From: Paragonimus skrjabini miyazakii
Taxonomy: Eukaryota; Platyhelminthes; Trematoda; Plagiorchiida; Troglotrematidae
Direction: 5' to 3'
Assembly: GCA_014338405.1 (NCBI GenBank)
Contig: JTDE01000028.1
Location: 456,067 to 520,066 of the forward strand
DNA length: 64,000 nucleotides
In this document: positions 13,700 through 25,385 of the stretch, piece after piece
Layout of the letters: every line of letters begins with the position of its first letter
Numbering within the stretch: the stretch's first letter is position 1
The notes under the pieces: model-generated
Database searches by the model: none
What the model was told of the DNA's origin: nothing
What the model saw: only the letters and a program-made list of their open reading frames with translations
Program-made: the position numbers and the translations under genes

Positions 13700-13900
13700 T
13701 TTCATACACTGTGGAAATCACCCACAGTTGATCGCAGCTGGCGCATTCCCATAGACTATTCCAGTCTGCCCATTTCGAAACGAATCACTTGACTTGATAT
13801 TCCTCCTCATTAGAGCTCGTCAGTAGTGCATATCATTGCCACTGCTGGGACTAGAACTCCGGCCACGCTTTTCATGAAACAACCGTGTTGACCACCGGAT
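13700..13900 (-). repeat. tRNA-derived SINE family 1, minus-strand copy
   Basis: The reverse complement matches the 3' two-thirds of the family: the 'gggtgat..ccac' tail, the 'gcgatcaactgtgg' block, the 'gagctctaatgag' block, and the B-box region 'ggagttctagtccc'. It stops at the A-box region near 13900. The next copy begins about ten bases away on the other strand, giving a head-to-head pair. Confidence 0.85.
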
Positions 13901-13909
13901 TGTCATAAC

Positions 13910-14190
13910 ATTACTCACAAGCGAAAGTGGCTGAGTGGTTGGGCGTTCACATATGATAATTCGGTTTTGCTTAGTGTGAGGTCAGTGGCGCAGTGGTAAA
14001 CACGGTTGCCTCATGAACAGCATGTCCGTGGTTCAAGTCCCGGCTGCAGTGGCGATGATATGCACTACTGACGAGCTCTAATGAGATCGAAACCCGAGTC
14101 TAGTGCTTCTTTTCGAAATGGGCTGACTGGAATAGTCTATTGGAATGTGACAGCTGCAATCATTTTTGGATGACATTCAGTGTGTATAAG
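13910..14190 (+). repeat. tRNA-derived SINE family 1, best-preserved promoter
   Basis: This copy carries the clearest RNA polymerase III-type promoter in the window: A box tggcgcagtggt at 13986-13997 and B box ggttcaagtcc at 14030-14040. A further tRNA-like A box (gtggctgagtggttgggc, 13927-13944, of the Leu/Ser tRNA style) lies upstream, which supports a dimeric head. The copy lacks the first 100 or so bases present at 9551. The tail runs to about 14190. Its 3' part is complementary to the copy at 13700-13900, so the two could pair as a long hairpin. Confidence 0.88.
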
Positions 14191-15669
14191 GACTGTGTTT
14201 ACCTAAATGAGTGGTTGGCATCAAAACTTCGCTCCTTTTTAATTATTACAGAAGCTGATTCAGGAAACGTTTGTCAAAATAATGCAAGGGGTACACTATG
14301 TACTACGTAAGAGAAGATATGAAAGCTGCGATTCATTCTTCCACAGCTATCGGAGATTATTAAAATTCGCATGATGAGGACTCTGTGATTCGAGCAAATC
14401 CAGTTAGGCAAAATCTGTTTCAGTGCATATCTCCGTTCACGTTTAATAGGTTAATCAGTTATGATGATATATACGTTGTGGATGGATCAGAAGTCTCTGA
14501 AGCAACGGACCTCGTCATTTTCGCAAAAGAACCAATCACGCATCCACAACAATCTGACCCACTAAGTCATTAGCATAAATTGCACAGCCAAACGACAAAA
14601 TAACGTGCTCATACTTCGTTACAACTTCCTGTGAAGTATATTGAAAGTATGTACAATGTCCAGTTCCTTACGTCACTCTACCAGTGTGACTGATTGTCAA
14701 CAGCTCCGATGAACAACGGGTGCACGCGTGTTTCAACTAGGATGGCAACACGCACATCTAGACACGTCGGACTACACCAACGTGACTTGACCTGGCTGTT
14801 GGCAATAGCTTTCCCATCAGAGAGCGAATTATGCAAATACTACCTCATTGGCGATGAGGCATGCATCCTTAAGCCAGGCTCTGCTGATGCTAGTCAAACT
14901 TGCTTGACAAAAACTGTACAGGCGATACACAGTCTATGAACACTTGCAATTATGAACTGAAAAATTAATGTGCGAACCAGATTTGTAAAATAATATACCA
15001 GCGTTTTTCAGCACAAGTGAGTCTATTGTGTTACTAATCAAAACTACTGGTGTTCAGTGATACTTCCACGTTAATAGAATTGGCTGTTCTACAAAAATTG
15101 TTAGATTATCAAATTACTCTGACAGGGAAACAGTTTAACAGAAATGTTAAACCAATGATCTAGAAATGAGCAAAATAACAGAAAATGGTTCTACCGTTTT
15201 TTACAAACCTGGGCAACGGTTTTGTAGATTCGTGGAATAACTGGTACACACGAAAGAAAATTTTCAACGCAAAAGATGCGTGGTAGCAGAAGGAATCATG
15301 TGCACAAAATCCTCGCAAACACAGATGTGAAAATGAAAAATGATCATACAACGAATTGTCTGGAATACTCGTAAGTTTGGACTGGCAGTTGCTGGTAGAC
15401 CTCGAGAAAAGTTTTCAGAGCATTTCTAAATCTGAACTAATAGTTGGTGAGTTATGCCCCAAAATTATGGAAACTGAAAGTGCACGAAAAAGGTAAAAAC
15501 TGACTGTTGACGAGTTGTTGACTATGTTCATTGTGTCTAATAAACTACCGAACAACTAACCGTGATATAAACAGAAAGAATGTGCTGAGAATAACTTAAG
15601 GTGAATAGGAGTAGCAAATTTTGTTGTTTTGTAACTTCACCGCTGAATGACTGAACCAGTTTCATGACT
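14191..15669. other. No gene recognised
   Basis: Includes an 81-codon frame (14694-14939) preceded by an acceptor-like 'gattgtcaacag', but it has no recognisable domain and no convincing donor. Otherwise featureless. Confidence 0.45.
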
Positions 15670-15952
15670 ACAAAATAATTGATGAATTTTGTAAACAGCC
15701 AAATGCAAAAAATCAAGACTCCAGCCGGAATCAAACCAAGAATAGAAACAACAGTCCAAAACGTGGCAATCGCTTTGCCAACTAAGCTACGGAGTCGCTC
15801 GGTAAGCCCGGAAATTTTACATTTAAACTCAGTCACTCAGTCGTCCCACTCTGTCATACGGAATCCAGCAAGCTACTCAAGAGATCAACCACCTTGGCGG
15901 AAATTCTGGAGAATTTCACACTGGAATAGATCAGCGCTACCATTAACCAGCG
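15670..15952 (-). repeat. tRNA-related SINE family 2, diverged copy
   Basis: Read on the minus strand, a body ending in 'taaaatttccgggcttacc' leads into a tRNA-like module. That module has an A box (tagcttagttgg) and a B box (ggtttgattcc) about 50 bases apart, followed by 'ggagtcttgattttttgc'. The same order and related sequence occur at 35029, 37159 and 39646. The overlapping open frames on both strands here (101 codons plus, 99 minus) are by-products of this repeat. Confidence 0.75.
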
Positions 15953-16495
15953 ACACCGTACTACTGTCGCTTGCTGTGTTTTAGTATACAGCCTCTGTCG
16001 CTGGTCCAAACGCCGCCGAATTCCGGATTTTTACCATTGGATCTCTCGTAGGTTCTCAGATCTGCAAAATAATTATTAGCATTATAGCTAATAAGTGTAT
16101 GGTGACACCTTAGCCTCCGGAAGGAAGACTAATTGAGTATGTCAATTATGCAGGTTTTAAACTCATTATGATACACAAACCAGCGCGCTCATTGTTCTAC
16201 CAGTCAGCACACGGATGGTCCTTTCATTGTGCTGGGGAATATAAATTGCCAGTGTCAACAAGTGATCAGATACAAAGCGGCGATAATAGTTTATAAGTTG
16301 CAACTAGGTCCATTTTGTCTGAAGAACTTTTTTTGTCATAAGTGTTGCTAATAGACAATACATGCATGACCAAGGTAAATAGAGACTGATGACCAGCCAA
16401 CCACTTAGAACTAACAAGAACGAATGGATAGGCAAAGTTGTCCCCTGTTAGTTTAATCATTAGCTACTACAATAATGTAAAACAGAGGTCTTCAC
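15953..16495. other. No gene recognised
   Basis: Short open frames only. The sequence 'gtcgctggtccaaacgccgcc' near 15998 is GC-richer than its surroundings but is not assignable. Confidence 0.4.
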
Positions 16496-16732
16496 ACACT
16501 AATGTAAACAACCGTTTAGATTTAGTAGATCGGTCATACATTTCTGATGTTACAGGCTCATTGATGAATACGGCTATCTCATGAAAACGTGGACCGTAGT
16601 TCGAATCATTCGCATTAGCAAAAAACCTCAAAAGTAGTACAAGTCGAGTGTAATGTATCGTCTCGAAAGGAGCCGGCTGCATAGTCTGTCTGGTAAAGCT
16701 GCAGTCAACTCTGAGCAGTATTCAGTTTATAC
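16496..16732 (+). repeat. tRNA-derived SINE family 1, degenerate copy
   Basis: Order and spacing of the family blocks are preserved. They are 'tagatcggtcatac' (compare 'ataattcggtcgtgcc'), 'ggctatctcatgaaaacgtgg', a B box 'gtagttcgaatcatt', 'aagtcgagtgtaatg', 'tcgaaaggagccggctg' and 'gctgcagtcaactctg'. The A box itself has decayed. The 71-codon minus-strand frame at 16467-16682 lies inside it and is not a gene. Confidence 0.7.
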
Positions 16733-18100
16733 TTGTCGAAAACTTTGAACAGGAAACTGTTGATCAGAAGATAAGCAAATGGTAGTCGGACTGGAAAAAT
16801 TAAGTACACACCTTCGTTGTGTTTGGACACACAAGCGAGATCGATAATCAATGCTAGTCGGATTGAATCATTGTTTGAAGATACCGAAAGTCATCGCCAG
16901 TTAAGTTGTATTGTCTGGTTAATGTAATCTCAAAGTTTTGTCAGATTGGTTGTAAGCAAAAATTGGGATAGCGCAATAGATTGCGACCGTCTCGAGTATC
17001 GACAGGTTGTGACAGCTACTCTCTCGGAACAAGAGGCTCAATGAATGATGTGAGAAGTTCTCATAATGTTTGTGTCGGTCACAACCAATTTGGTAGGTCA
17101 GAAATGAGGAAGTGGTTTCGATGTTGTTTTGCAGAGGTTATCCTCGTAAAATTTGAAAATTTCTGTTTTCAGTAATGACTCCGTTGTTTGTTCCCCATAG
17201 AGTGGCTCCAATCTCAAAGATTAGTCCACACAAGGTTGCAAATCAGATAGAACTTGTTTGCAGATAATTATGACTCAACCCAGAACTGAAAGATATAATT
17301 CATTTTCTCCACTTGCCATCACATTAGGAGGAAATATTCTGTGATGTTAGGCGCATGCCAGCTCAAAGGCAGGAACCCCTTTAACAAGATGCACATCAAC
17401 AAAAACAGTTCACCTAGGTGTTCGTCAGAATTTCGCAATTACTTGCTGTCAGCCAATGAGTGAGTTGTTCTACCATTTTACTCAGCTTCAGTGATACATG
17501 GTATCTAACACACTAAAGATATTATGCCATCGACCACTATCGGTCTATGACAGCTTCCATGGTGGGAAAAATTGAGCGACTGAGTCATGGGCGAAGAGAA
17601 ATGATTGGTGCTTTGGTGGGCATGCAGGATAAGAGTGTGCCTAGCCGGTGAAACAGGATCTCGTCTCGTGTCACAGTTGATGATGCGTTCTTAACAAGGA
17701 AAGTATGTCTGCAGCATTGGCGAGGTTGTTTTAAATTTAACAGAAAATCAACAGATTCTGTACAGGAACACATGTACTGAAAGGTTGATCTTCAAACTCG
17801 CTTCATGTTTACGTTGGTGTCGGTGTTAAACTTAGGATTCAGACTATTTGACAGCGTTCCCATCCACTTCAGCACTGAGTTTACCCGATGTGTGACATTT
17901 TACAGCCCCGGATGCTGTTTAAAGCCCGGATCTACATAACGTGTAATTGACGACGGACTTTTGCTACGTATTTTTGTATATCTTCATTCTAAAAGGTCTG
18001 TTTAGTTGATATGGTGCCGTTTTGGCTCCGGACTCCAGTAAAATGATTTATCCTTTTGAACTCATAACAGTTAAGATCTCCTCGCAAACTAATAAATTTG
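16733..18100. other. No gene recognised
   Basis: Short open frames only. The stretch at 17585-17773 is GC-richer and could be an old coding fragment of a mobile element, but no motif can be named. Confidence 0.4.
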
Positions 18101-18443
18101 AACAGCTGTTTGCGGTCATTCTTATCGGGCTTTTTACAACTACATAGGGTACATGCCTTTTATATATGAAAAATTAGAGGAAGTCAAATAGGTCATTAGA
18201 ATCATAGACATGGGGCGGAACACAGTCTACTGGAGGGGGTTGGGAGTGTTGGTGAATGTGTGGCATTATCACTCGTGCCTACCGTGAGACATGCATTTGG
18301 CGGTGTAAAGCGGTTCACGCCTGCTTGGGTTTCAAGTGGGTGTGGAATAGTTGGCTTAGGGGACTGGCCAAATTTTCATACATAAAACGCATGTACCCTA
18401 TGTAATTGTAAAAAGCCCGATGAGAATTACCGAAAACAGCTAT
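18101..18443. mobile_element. Fold-back (MITE-like) element with arms of about 75 bases
   Basis: The left arm (18101-18176) begins 'aacagctgtttgcggtcatt'. The right arm (18370-18443) is its inverted copy over nearly the whole length, including the shared blocks 'atcgggctttttacaa' and 'catagggtacatg' and their complements. About 190 bases of non-palindromic interior separate them. Part of the interior (18280-18345) resembles 30100-30165. This is the structure of a non-autonomous inverted-repeat element, with no coding capacity. The 107-codon minus-strand frame at 18315-18638 overlaps the right arm and is not a gene. The superfamily is unknown, and a target duplication was not identified. Confidence 0.75.
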
Positions 18444-21400
18444 TCGCATAACTGACTTCTTATGGATTCTATGGGAATCTGGAAACGAAATAATAAATTT
18501 GAGTGCACTCCAATGCCTTAGTTCGCCACAGAATGTGCTCGAACGGAGATATACCCAGTTGTACCAAATGATCACTTTGTAGCGTTCAGTCGACAGTTTC
18601 CGTGTGACATACCACATGTGGTATCCTGTCCGTGTCAAGTAAAAATCCTAGGCCGGCACGTGCAATCGTGAATCAGTCGTTCGCCTGATAATGTACAAAT
18701 GCGATTTGGGAAGCTACGTGACCATAGACAAATGCGTATGAGTCACTCAGCGGTGATCACGGAAACATGCTTGAGCGCGTCATGATTCGGTCAGGTTGAG
18801 TTGCAAAGTCGTAATTACGTGTGTTATCTTTCCGTTGGTAGAATTCCATGTGGAAATGGGTGAAACTATAATGTTATCTTTAAAAGAAGGTGAGCACTCG
18901 GTTATGTAGGAGAGTTTAGCTAGACGAAGGTTAGTGTATGGCTGAGCTTTAACGAATACCGTGCTGCATCCAGTCAGCTACCCGACTAGCACCTGGTTTC
19001 CGAACGTCCCAGGTTAAAAGCTACGTTTTTCACTGATGTGTCTTCTGCACTGGAGGTATGATGTCTGGCTGAAGTTGGTTTCTCCTATTAAACTTCCATA
19101 GTGTGTAAGCATTCCTGCCCAGTATTGCTGTCATTAGTGTGGGTTCATTTTTGTCTAAACGGTTGATGTGTTATAGAAAAGTTAACATTCCCCAATGACT
19201 TGCTTCACAACCAATTAACGCGTAATGTAGCTGCAAAAGAAATTAAGCGCACTTTTACGAACTTGCGGCTGGAAGCAACGTTTTATGTATAAAAACCGGT
19301 TCAAACCTCTTGCTTGAAGTCGACTAAAATTTCCCCTTTTTCCAACAGTTTTAACCGGGGGTAATAAACAAAACACTAAATGGTTTTCAGGGGCTATCCT
19401 AATAATATCTACTGGTGTGAAGTTTCAGTTAATCGCTTTTGAGAAGGTTTGCTCTACTACCAGTTTTATTACTGCGGTGTAATTATGCAGCCTGCTATAT
19501 AACATCTGTATACAATGACAATAATGCAGGAGTCCCAATGAACTGGTCTTATTCTGAGTGTAGGGAAGCTGACCATGTGATGCCGTAGAACGCCAGCAAT
19601 TACCTTCTATTTGTTCATGAAACACTGTCCTCCCCTCAATCGGGTTAGATGTTGTGGTTCGGTGAATCAGTGTGACAAGTCCATTGTGAGTGAATAGTTG
19701 GGGGGGGGGGAAAGTGAACATTCTCAGTGGTATCCACAATGGAGCAATCTATACGAATATACTGAATATCCGCCTACTCTTCGGATTGATTGAGGCGAGT
19801 AAATGTGTTGCATCGGGTGACAACAATCACTGTGTACACCCGAAGCATGAGTTTTGTCAAAGGCGTGAAACTGCAGTGGTTCAACTAGTCACTTAAGTCA
19901 GGTGGAAAAGTCCATTGGGAAATCGAATCAAAAGTGAATTATGGTCAATTACTCAACATGATGGATAGTGGAAGTTTTAGTTACCTTACAGTTACTGGGA
20001 ACACCGTAATTTTACTATTTAGAGAGGGTTTGTAACGTTTTCATTGTTTTATACTTCATCTTACTAATCTCGCATAACTGCTGCACCAGGTTGCACTGCA
20101 CACTCTTGTTGTACTTGTTGAAAAATAAACAACACCTTTAAATAAAATCTGCTACGCGCATATGACAGTTTCTTCTTCAACGCCAGTGATTGGCAGTCAG
20201 TTAAAACATGCCATTGTTGAATTAAATTTCAACTGTAGCGCTTCGCATCATTAACTGCTCTTGGGACATTCCCAATACTTCCCAATACGGTTGAACGTTT
20301 CATGAACATCGTTCACTTTCTGTGAGTCAAGCCCTTGACTTCACTGGTTATTTCGTATAGGGTTTTATTTTAGTTCACGGATTTTTCTCATTACGGGCGT
20401 GCATTGTTTATGTACACATGATTGTGTATTGAACGGTGGTCGAAAACATAAATTAGTTGAGAACAAGACAAAAGATTACAAGCAGTGAGTCTCGTTTTGG
20501 GAAGTGTCAAGGGTTACTTGGGCATGAATTGAAATAAAGCTGAGATAAAAATGTGGAAACGGAAGTAAGAATTTTACGTTTATATTTCTTACTGTTGAAA
20601 AGAGTGGAATCAAAAGAAGCAAATGTCAAAATTAAAAGTGATTTCCCTGAAAATTTTCGGCAACTCGTATATCACCTGTCAAAAGAATATTACTAAGTCT
20701 ACAGCTACGTTTTGGTGGCTTCAGTTTATTGGCAGTGTATTTTTCTAATGATATGGAGAAAACCAAGGAGAAACAATAGAATTATTGTATTTAGGCGAAA
20801 AACAAATGTAAGGCTTTGGGATGTAAAACACAAAAACCAATGAAATTATTGATTCGAAAATCAATGGCTCTTGGAAGTGATTAACTTAGAAAGCGAAGTG
20901 ATGATTTATAGAATGATACTTTGAAATAGCTCCTTAATAAGCAGACACTGGAATGCACTCGACCAAACGATTATGGTAACGTTTATCTCTGAAGGTCAAA
21001 AACAAGGTACCGCGAGGTTTATAAACAATGTATGAGAAAGAAAGGGCGTGATTTATTTGCGGACTAAATAAGGCATTCTTTAGAAAAAAAGGATAGTTAT
21101 CACCGGGAAGCAACCCTCCGACTAAACGTTCACCCACAGTATATTTAAAGAAGAAGAACGCGAATAGTGCAATCTGCCAGTATATCAATGATAAAGGTCG
21201 ACTGGAACATGTGCATTCGTTCGATCTGCAAGCAACTGAATATGTTGATGTATCCAACTGCACAGAGTAACGAATTGAGAAAGTATGCCCAAGTGCTGTT
21301 TAATTCACGAAATGCAATATCACTAAAGTACAGAAAGAAGGCAGTGGAAATAATCGTAATGGTAGGTAGAGAGGATAGATGTGTTTTGAAAAGCATGAAG

Positions 21401-24400
21401 TTAGCTCGTTCTGCGACGGGAAAAACTGGCAGGGTAGGGTGTATAGGATGGATGCATTTCGAAGCACGGCTCAGACCTGCCTAGTTAGAGCAACACAGAG
21501 ACCTTACGTTGCATACCACCGGTGAGAGCTGAGCGCGCATAAAAGCAGTCAATCAACTGACGTATCCTAAGCAGAGGTGAGAATTGTTATGGGGATTAAT
21601 GCCTGTTAAATTTACTCAGACGAAGGATGGACTTTTGAGTTTGAAGAGGGTCTGTTGGCGTGATACTTAACAAATCAATCAATTGTTTTTCTTGCTGGTG
21701 GTGTAAACACAAAATTGACTCGCACAAACCGATGAAATTCAATTTAGCAGTGGTTTTTATCAATCACTTAAACGTTGTAGATAAGCTTTTAGTGAACTGC
21801 TTATTTTGATCGGAGCAGTCAGATTTGTATTGAATTCACTGATGATGAAATTGAAGCAAATTATCCCAACACCTTCCGACTGCATTTTTTTGTTAGTTCC
21901 CACAAAATTTATACAGTCCGATAACAGAACATCTGGACAGTAAGCAAGCAAACAAAGAGTGACCGTGAACAAGTGGATCCTTGTTATCAGAGACTGCAAG
22001 GAACCATCTTATATACGGATCTTATTAGAGCAGTGTTTTTGGTATCAATGTTGACTGATTTCTATGTTTCTATGTCGTAATTGATTGAAAAGTTTGTAAT
22101 CTTGACAGAAAAAACCTGTCGCTTGTTAGCAACCATGTCTGCTGCACAACAAGCATTTCCTCTTAAAACTTTTACACATCAATGATAACTTATCTTCTGC
22201 AAATAGGGTGACCTAGTTCTTAACTGGAAATAACTTGTAATTGAACGATATTTTTGTTGGGTCAGGTAATGTCAGTTGATGCTTAGTTGTTTCATCCGAT
22301 AAGTATTCTCCGTCCTATAAACTTTCAAAATGGATACCTCGACCCCATTCCAACCGTTTTATTTACTGCTGCGTCTAACTTAAGTAAACAGCCATTGATA
22401 AGAATGTCTGAAGGATAATTGGTCACCGGATTTTCTTGGCCCATACTTTTAATCAGAGCTACTAAGAAATGATATATTTAAGCTCAGATTTGGGAGCTAA
22501 ACAAAACTGTTTAGTTTAAGATTAAAAACAGGATATATTTTAGTTTTAATTTTGTGACACACTTGATTTGCTGGCGTAAAACCTGGTGAATAATTGTAGA
22601 ACAAAGTTCTTCTCAACATGTTTAAAGTTGACAACTCAGTCTTCATTGATGTGGGGTCAATGGAACAACAGTTAAAATAGCATTCTCATATGAACGTGAA
22701 ACTAAGGTTAGGTCATGAGTGTAACAAAGATAGACATTGCTGATGAATTATTACTAGAGAAGAACTGGAGTCCAGTGATTCCGTATTAACAATGTTAGTT
22801 GAAAGGCTCATCTATGTTCGAAGGTTGTGATATCTTTTGGCATACTTAAAAACAAAAATACAAATGCGACAATATACAAACTCGTTAAGTTTGGTGCAAT
22901 GTCACATAAGTAGATTTCGTCCGACTGCACAACAGCAAGCTGAAAGATAACTACGAACTGGAACGTGAGGTTAAACTAGCTCCTGTCTTGAGTAAACCAG
23001 AGTTGTCAAAATGTTTGAAATATGTTTAATTGAAAGATCAAGAATGCATATGTATCTGTTAGCGACAATATTGACAGTCACCATTGATTTACCTCAAAAT
23101 GTATACTTGGACCTTCAAAACATCTTTGTGCATTTGTACCAACTCCATTCCATGTTTAAAATCATGTAGCTCAAATTATTTCGTGATAATTAATCTTTGT
23201 TCCCCTTGAGTACTGTCACTAAGTGAGTATAGTGTAGACTGTTTGACATATACGGGAACGGCTGTGCATTACAGTTAATTGTAACAATTTCCTTTCAAGA
23301 ACAAGAAGCTGGCTGACATGGCAGTTGATTAGATACAGGTTTACACAAACTGTTATCGTCAGCTATCTTGTTCATGACTTGACAAAGTGCACATATCAAT
23401 GTTGGTCGATCCACAGAAGTCAGACTAAACTTTGTCTAGAGTTGACTAATGATACCCTCATACTTTCCCCCGTCTCGTATAGTTTGGGCACGGTGTCAGA
23501 ACTGCGGGAGTAACTCGTCTAAGCACAAGTTGACATTAAACCCAGAGACGAGAAAAGAAAAGTTGAAGGGTTTGGGAATAAAAAATGGCTTATAGTGTTG
23601 TTTATTTCTTATTGTAAAAATGTGAGAAGTTACATCCTATTCAACATTTTACGAGAATACGCAAACTTCCTATGACCACGATTGTCCCGTAAGGATAAAT
23701 CCACAGAGATATTACTGAAAGGTGGTCTGTTTGTTGTGTTTTGAAAATATTTGTACCACGGTGTAATTTGAAAATTCTGAGTGGGAAACTAGCAAACTCC
23801 AAGTGTAGTACTATAAGACAGTCATCCGGACGAAGTGTAGTTTGAATCATTTATCAAACATCAGGCAAACTTAGTTTTCTAGAACCGCTGCAAAATAAAG
23901 TCGGTTCGGCAACTAGCGATTTTTTTGTTTTCACCGTAGTCCTCGTTTAGGTAGCCACCATTGATGCTATCAGGTCGTTCAATTTTAACTTACACAGACT
24001 TGACTGTTTGATGTTACTGTAAGTCCATACACGGAACACGACAGCTTTGCAACTCAAGGTTTTCTAATTTACCGTTTACTACTCAAAGACTGCCAATTTT
24101 GAGTTAGTGACCGCCAGAACATTTCAGCCTCTGGAAAGTTTCTATGAGATGAGACACATCGGAAATCTGACCAAACCGAGTGGCGCAAACCTTAATTTTA
24201 AGAGCACATCAGATTTGTAGAACTCTACTACTTTTTACATATACTTGTGATTTCATTTCTATTGATGCTAATACAAAATCATTAATGTCATACAGATTCA
24301 CCTTGGTTGCGCACTGCATGTAAACCGCAATATTTTAGAAAAACCTGTGCAACTATTCAATCCTTTTACGTTTCAATGATCCAGCTCATAGTAAGGCGAG

Positions 24401-25117
24401 ATATGCATACTCAGTTATCGATTCTACGAAGTACACACGCTTCCTTACGTCTTTATGTCATTTGACTCTAAGAAATACACTCTGCTGAACTGATCAAAAT
24501 ATTTCTGATTGTTTCATGCGTACATCTTCAACGAATTATCTAACATTAGCAACATGACGGATATTTTTAAATTCAGGTTTACTTCCCATATTAAGTCCAC
24601 TAATGCAACCCACTTAAACAATGGTTTGGACGAACAAATCAATCGAGGGAACACTTCATAGGTTGACGTATCGTGCTTGCTATCTGGGGTTGCCTCAGTC
24701 CATGTTGGCTTCTAAAATAGCATAAAAGTATACAGCTACTTGCATGTACTAAACAATATATCAATCCATCCATTGTTTACCCTACGCGTTTAGTATCCGA
24801 CAAGGTTGCACGTTCAAACAGTTTTCAGAACAACGTTTATCATATTAAAATCAGAAATTGTCACCTGCACAAAGTACTTTACCGGTGCAACTAGCTGTAT
24901 TTCATCATGTTCATACTGAAGTATCCAGGGATTATGAAGCCAAATAAATAAACAACTGACTACAGAAACGTAGATCAATATACATCATTTACAAAAAAAG
25001 ACAGTGACTGTCCGGTTAACTTCATTCAACGACCCCCTAACTGAGACCGTTCGTCGAGTAGAAAGCACGGAAAAGGTTAAGTCTGGTGAACGAAATTTTA
25101 TTACCGGTGGATGATAG
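18444..25117. other. No gene recognised; longest blank stretch of the first half
   Basis: Overlapping frames near 20934-21484 reach 109 codons on the minus strand and 105 on the plus, without any domain I recognise. A run of eleven G lies at 19700-19710. No SINE copy or transposase was recognised. The DNA may be intronic. Confidence 0.4.
19700..19710 (+). repeat. Poly-G run of eleven
   Basis: An uninterrupted run of eleven guanines in AT-rich surroundings. It is a mononucleotide repeat prone to length error in sequencing and assembly. Confidence 0.95.
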
Positions 25118-25385
25118 GAGATTATGGTTTGCATAAGTTGAACTACACTCACAGTTGATAGCAGCTGTCAGATTTCCATGGATATTTCAGTCGGCCGTTT
25201 GCAGAAAGAAGCATTATACTCAAGTTTCGTTCTTGTTAGAACACGTCAGTGGTGCTTGTTCGTGTCACGACACTAACTAGGCTTCAGGTCACGTTTACAA
25301 CCATGTTGACAGCCATGTTTTTCGTTTTTACCTTAGGCATGACTGAACTATCTCACTCAAAGACTCAACCATAGTTGCTTGTACT
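25118..25385 (-). repeat. tRNA-derived SINE family 1, diverged minus-strand copy
   Basis: Shared blocks on the minus strand include the tail 'caactgtgagtgtag', 'gacagctgctatcaac', the 'aaacgagtctagtgc'-type region, 'tgttctaac' and, toward its 5' end, 'gatagttcagtcatgcctaa' (compare 'ataattcggtcgtgcctaa'). The A and B boxes are badly decayed. It is recognised by block order rather than by close identity. Confidence 0.65.

Noticed and set aside
13986..14060. True tRNA gene at the best A/B-box pair
   Set aside because: The acceptor stem does not pair, and the same sequence recurs with a shared tail at several loci, which is SINE behaviour.
15537..15984. About 100-codon open frames on both strands
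   Set aside because: Both lie mainly on a copy of the family 2 repeat, so their openness reflects repeat sequence, not coding.
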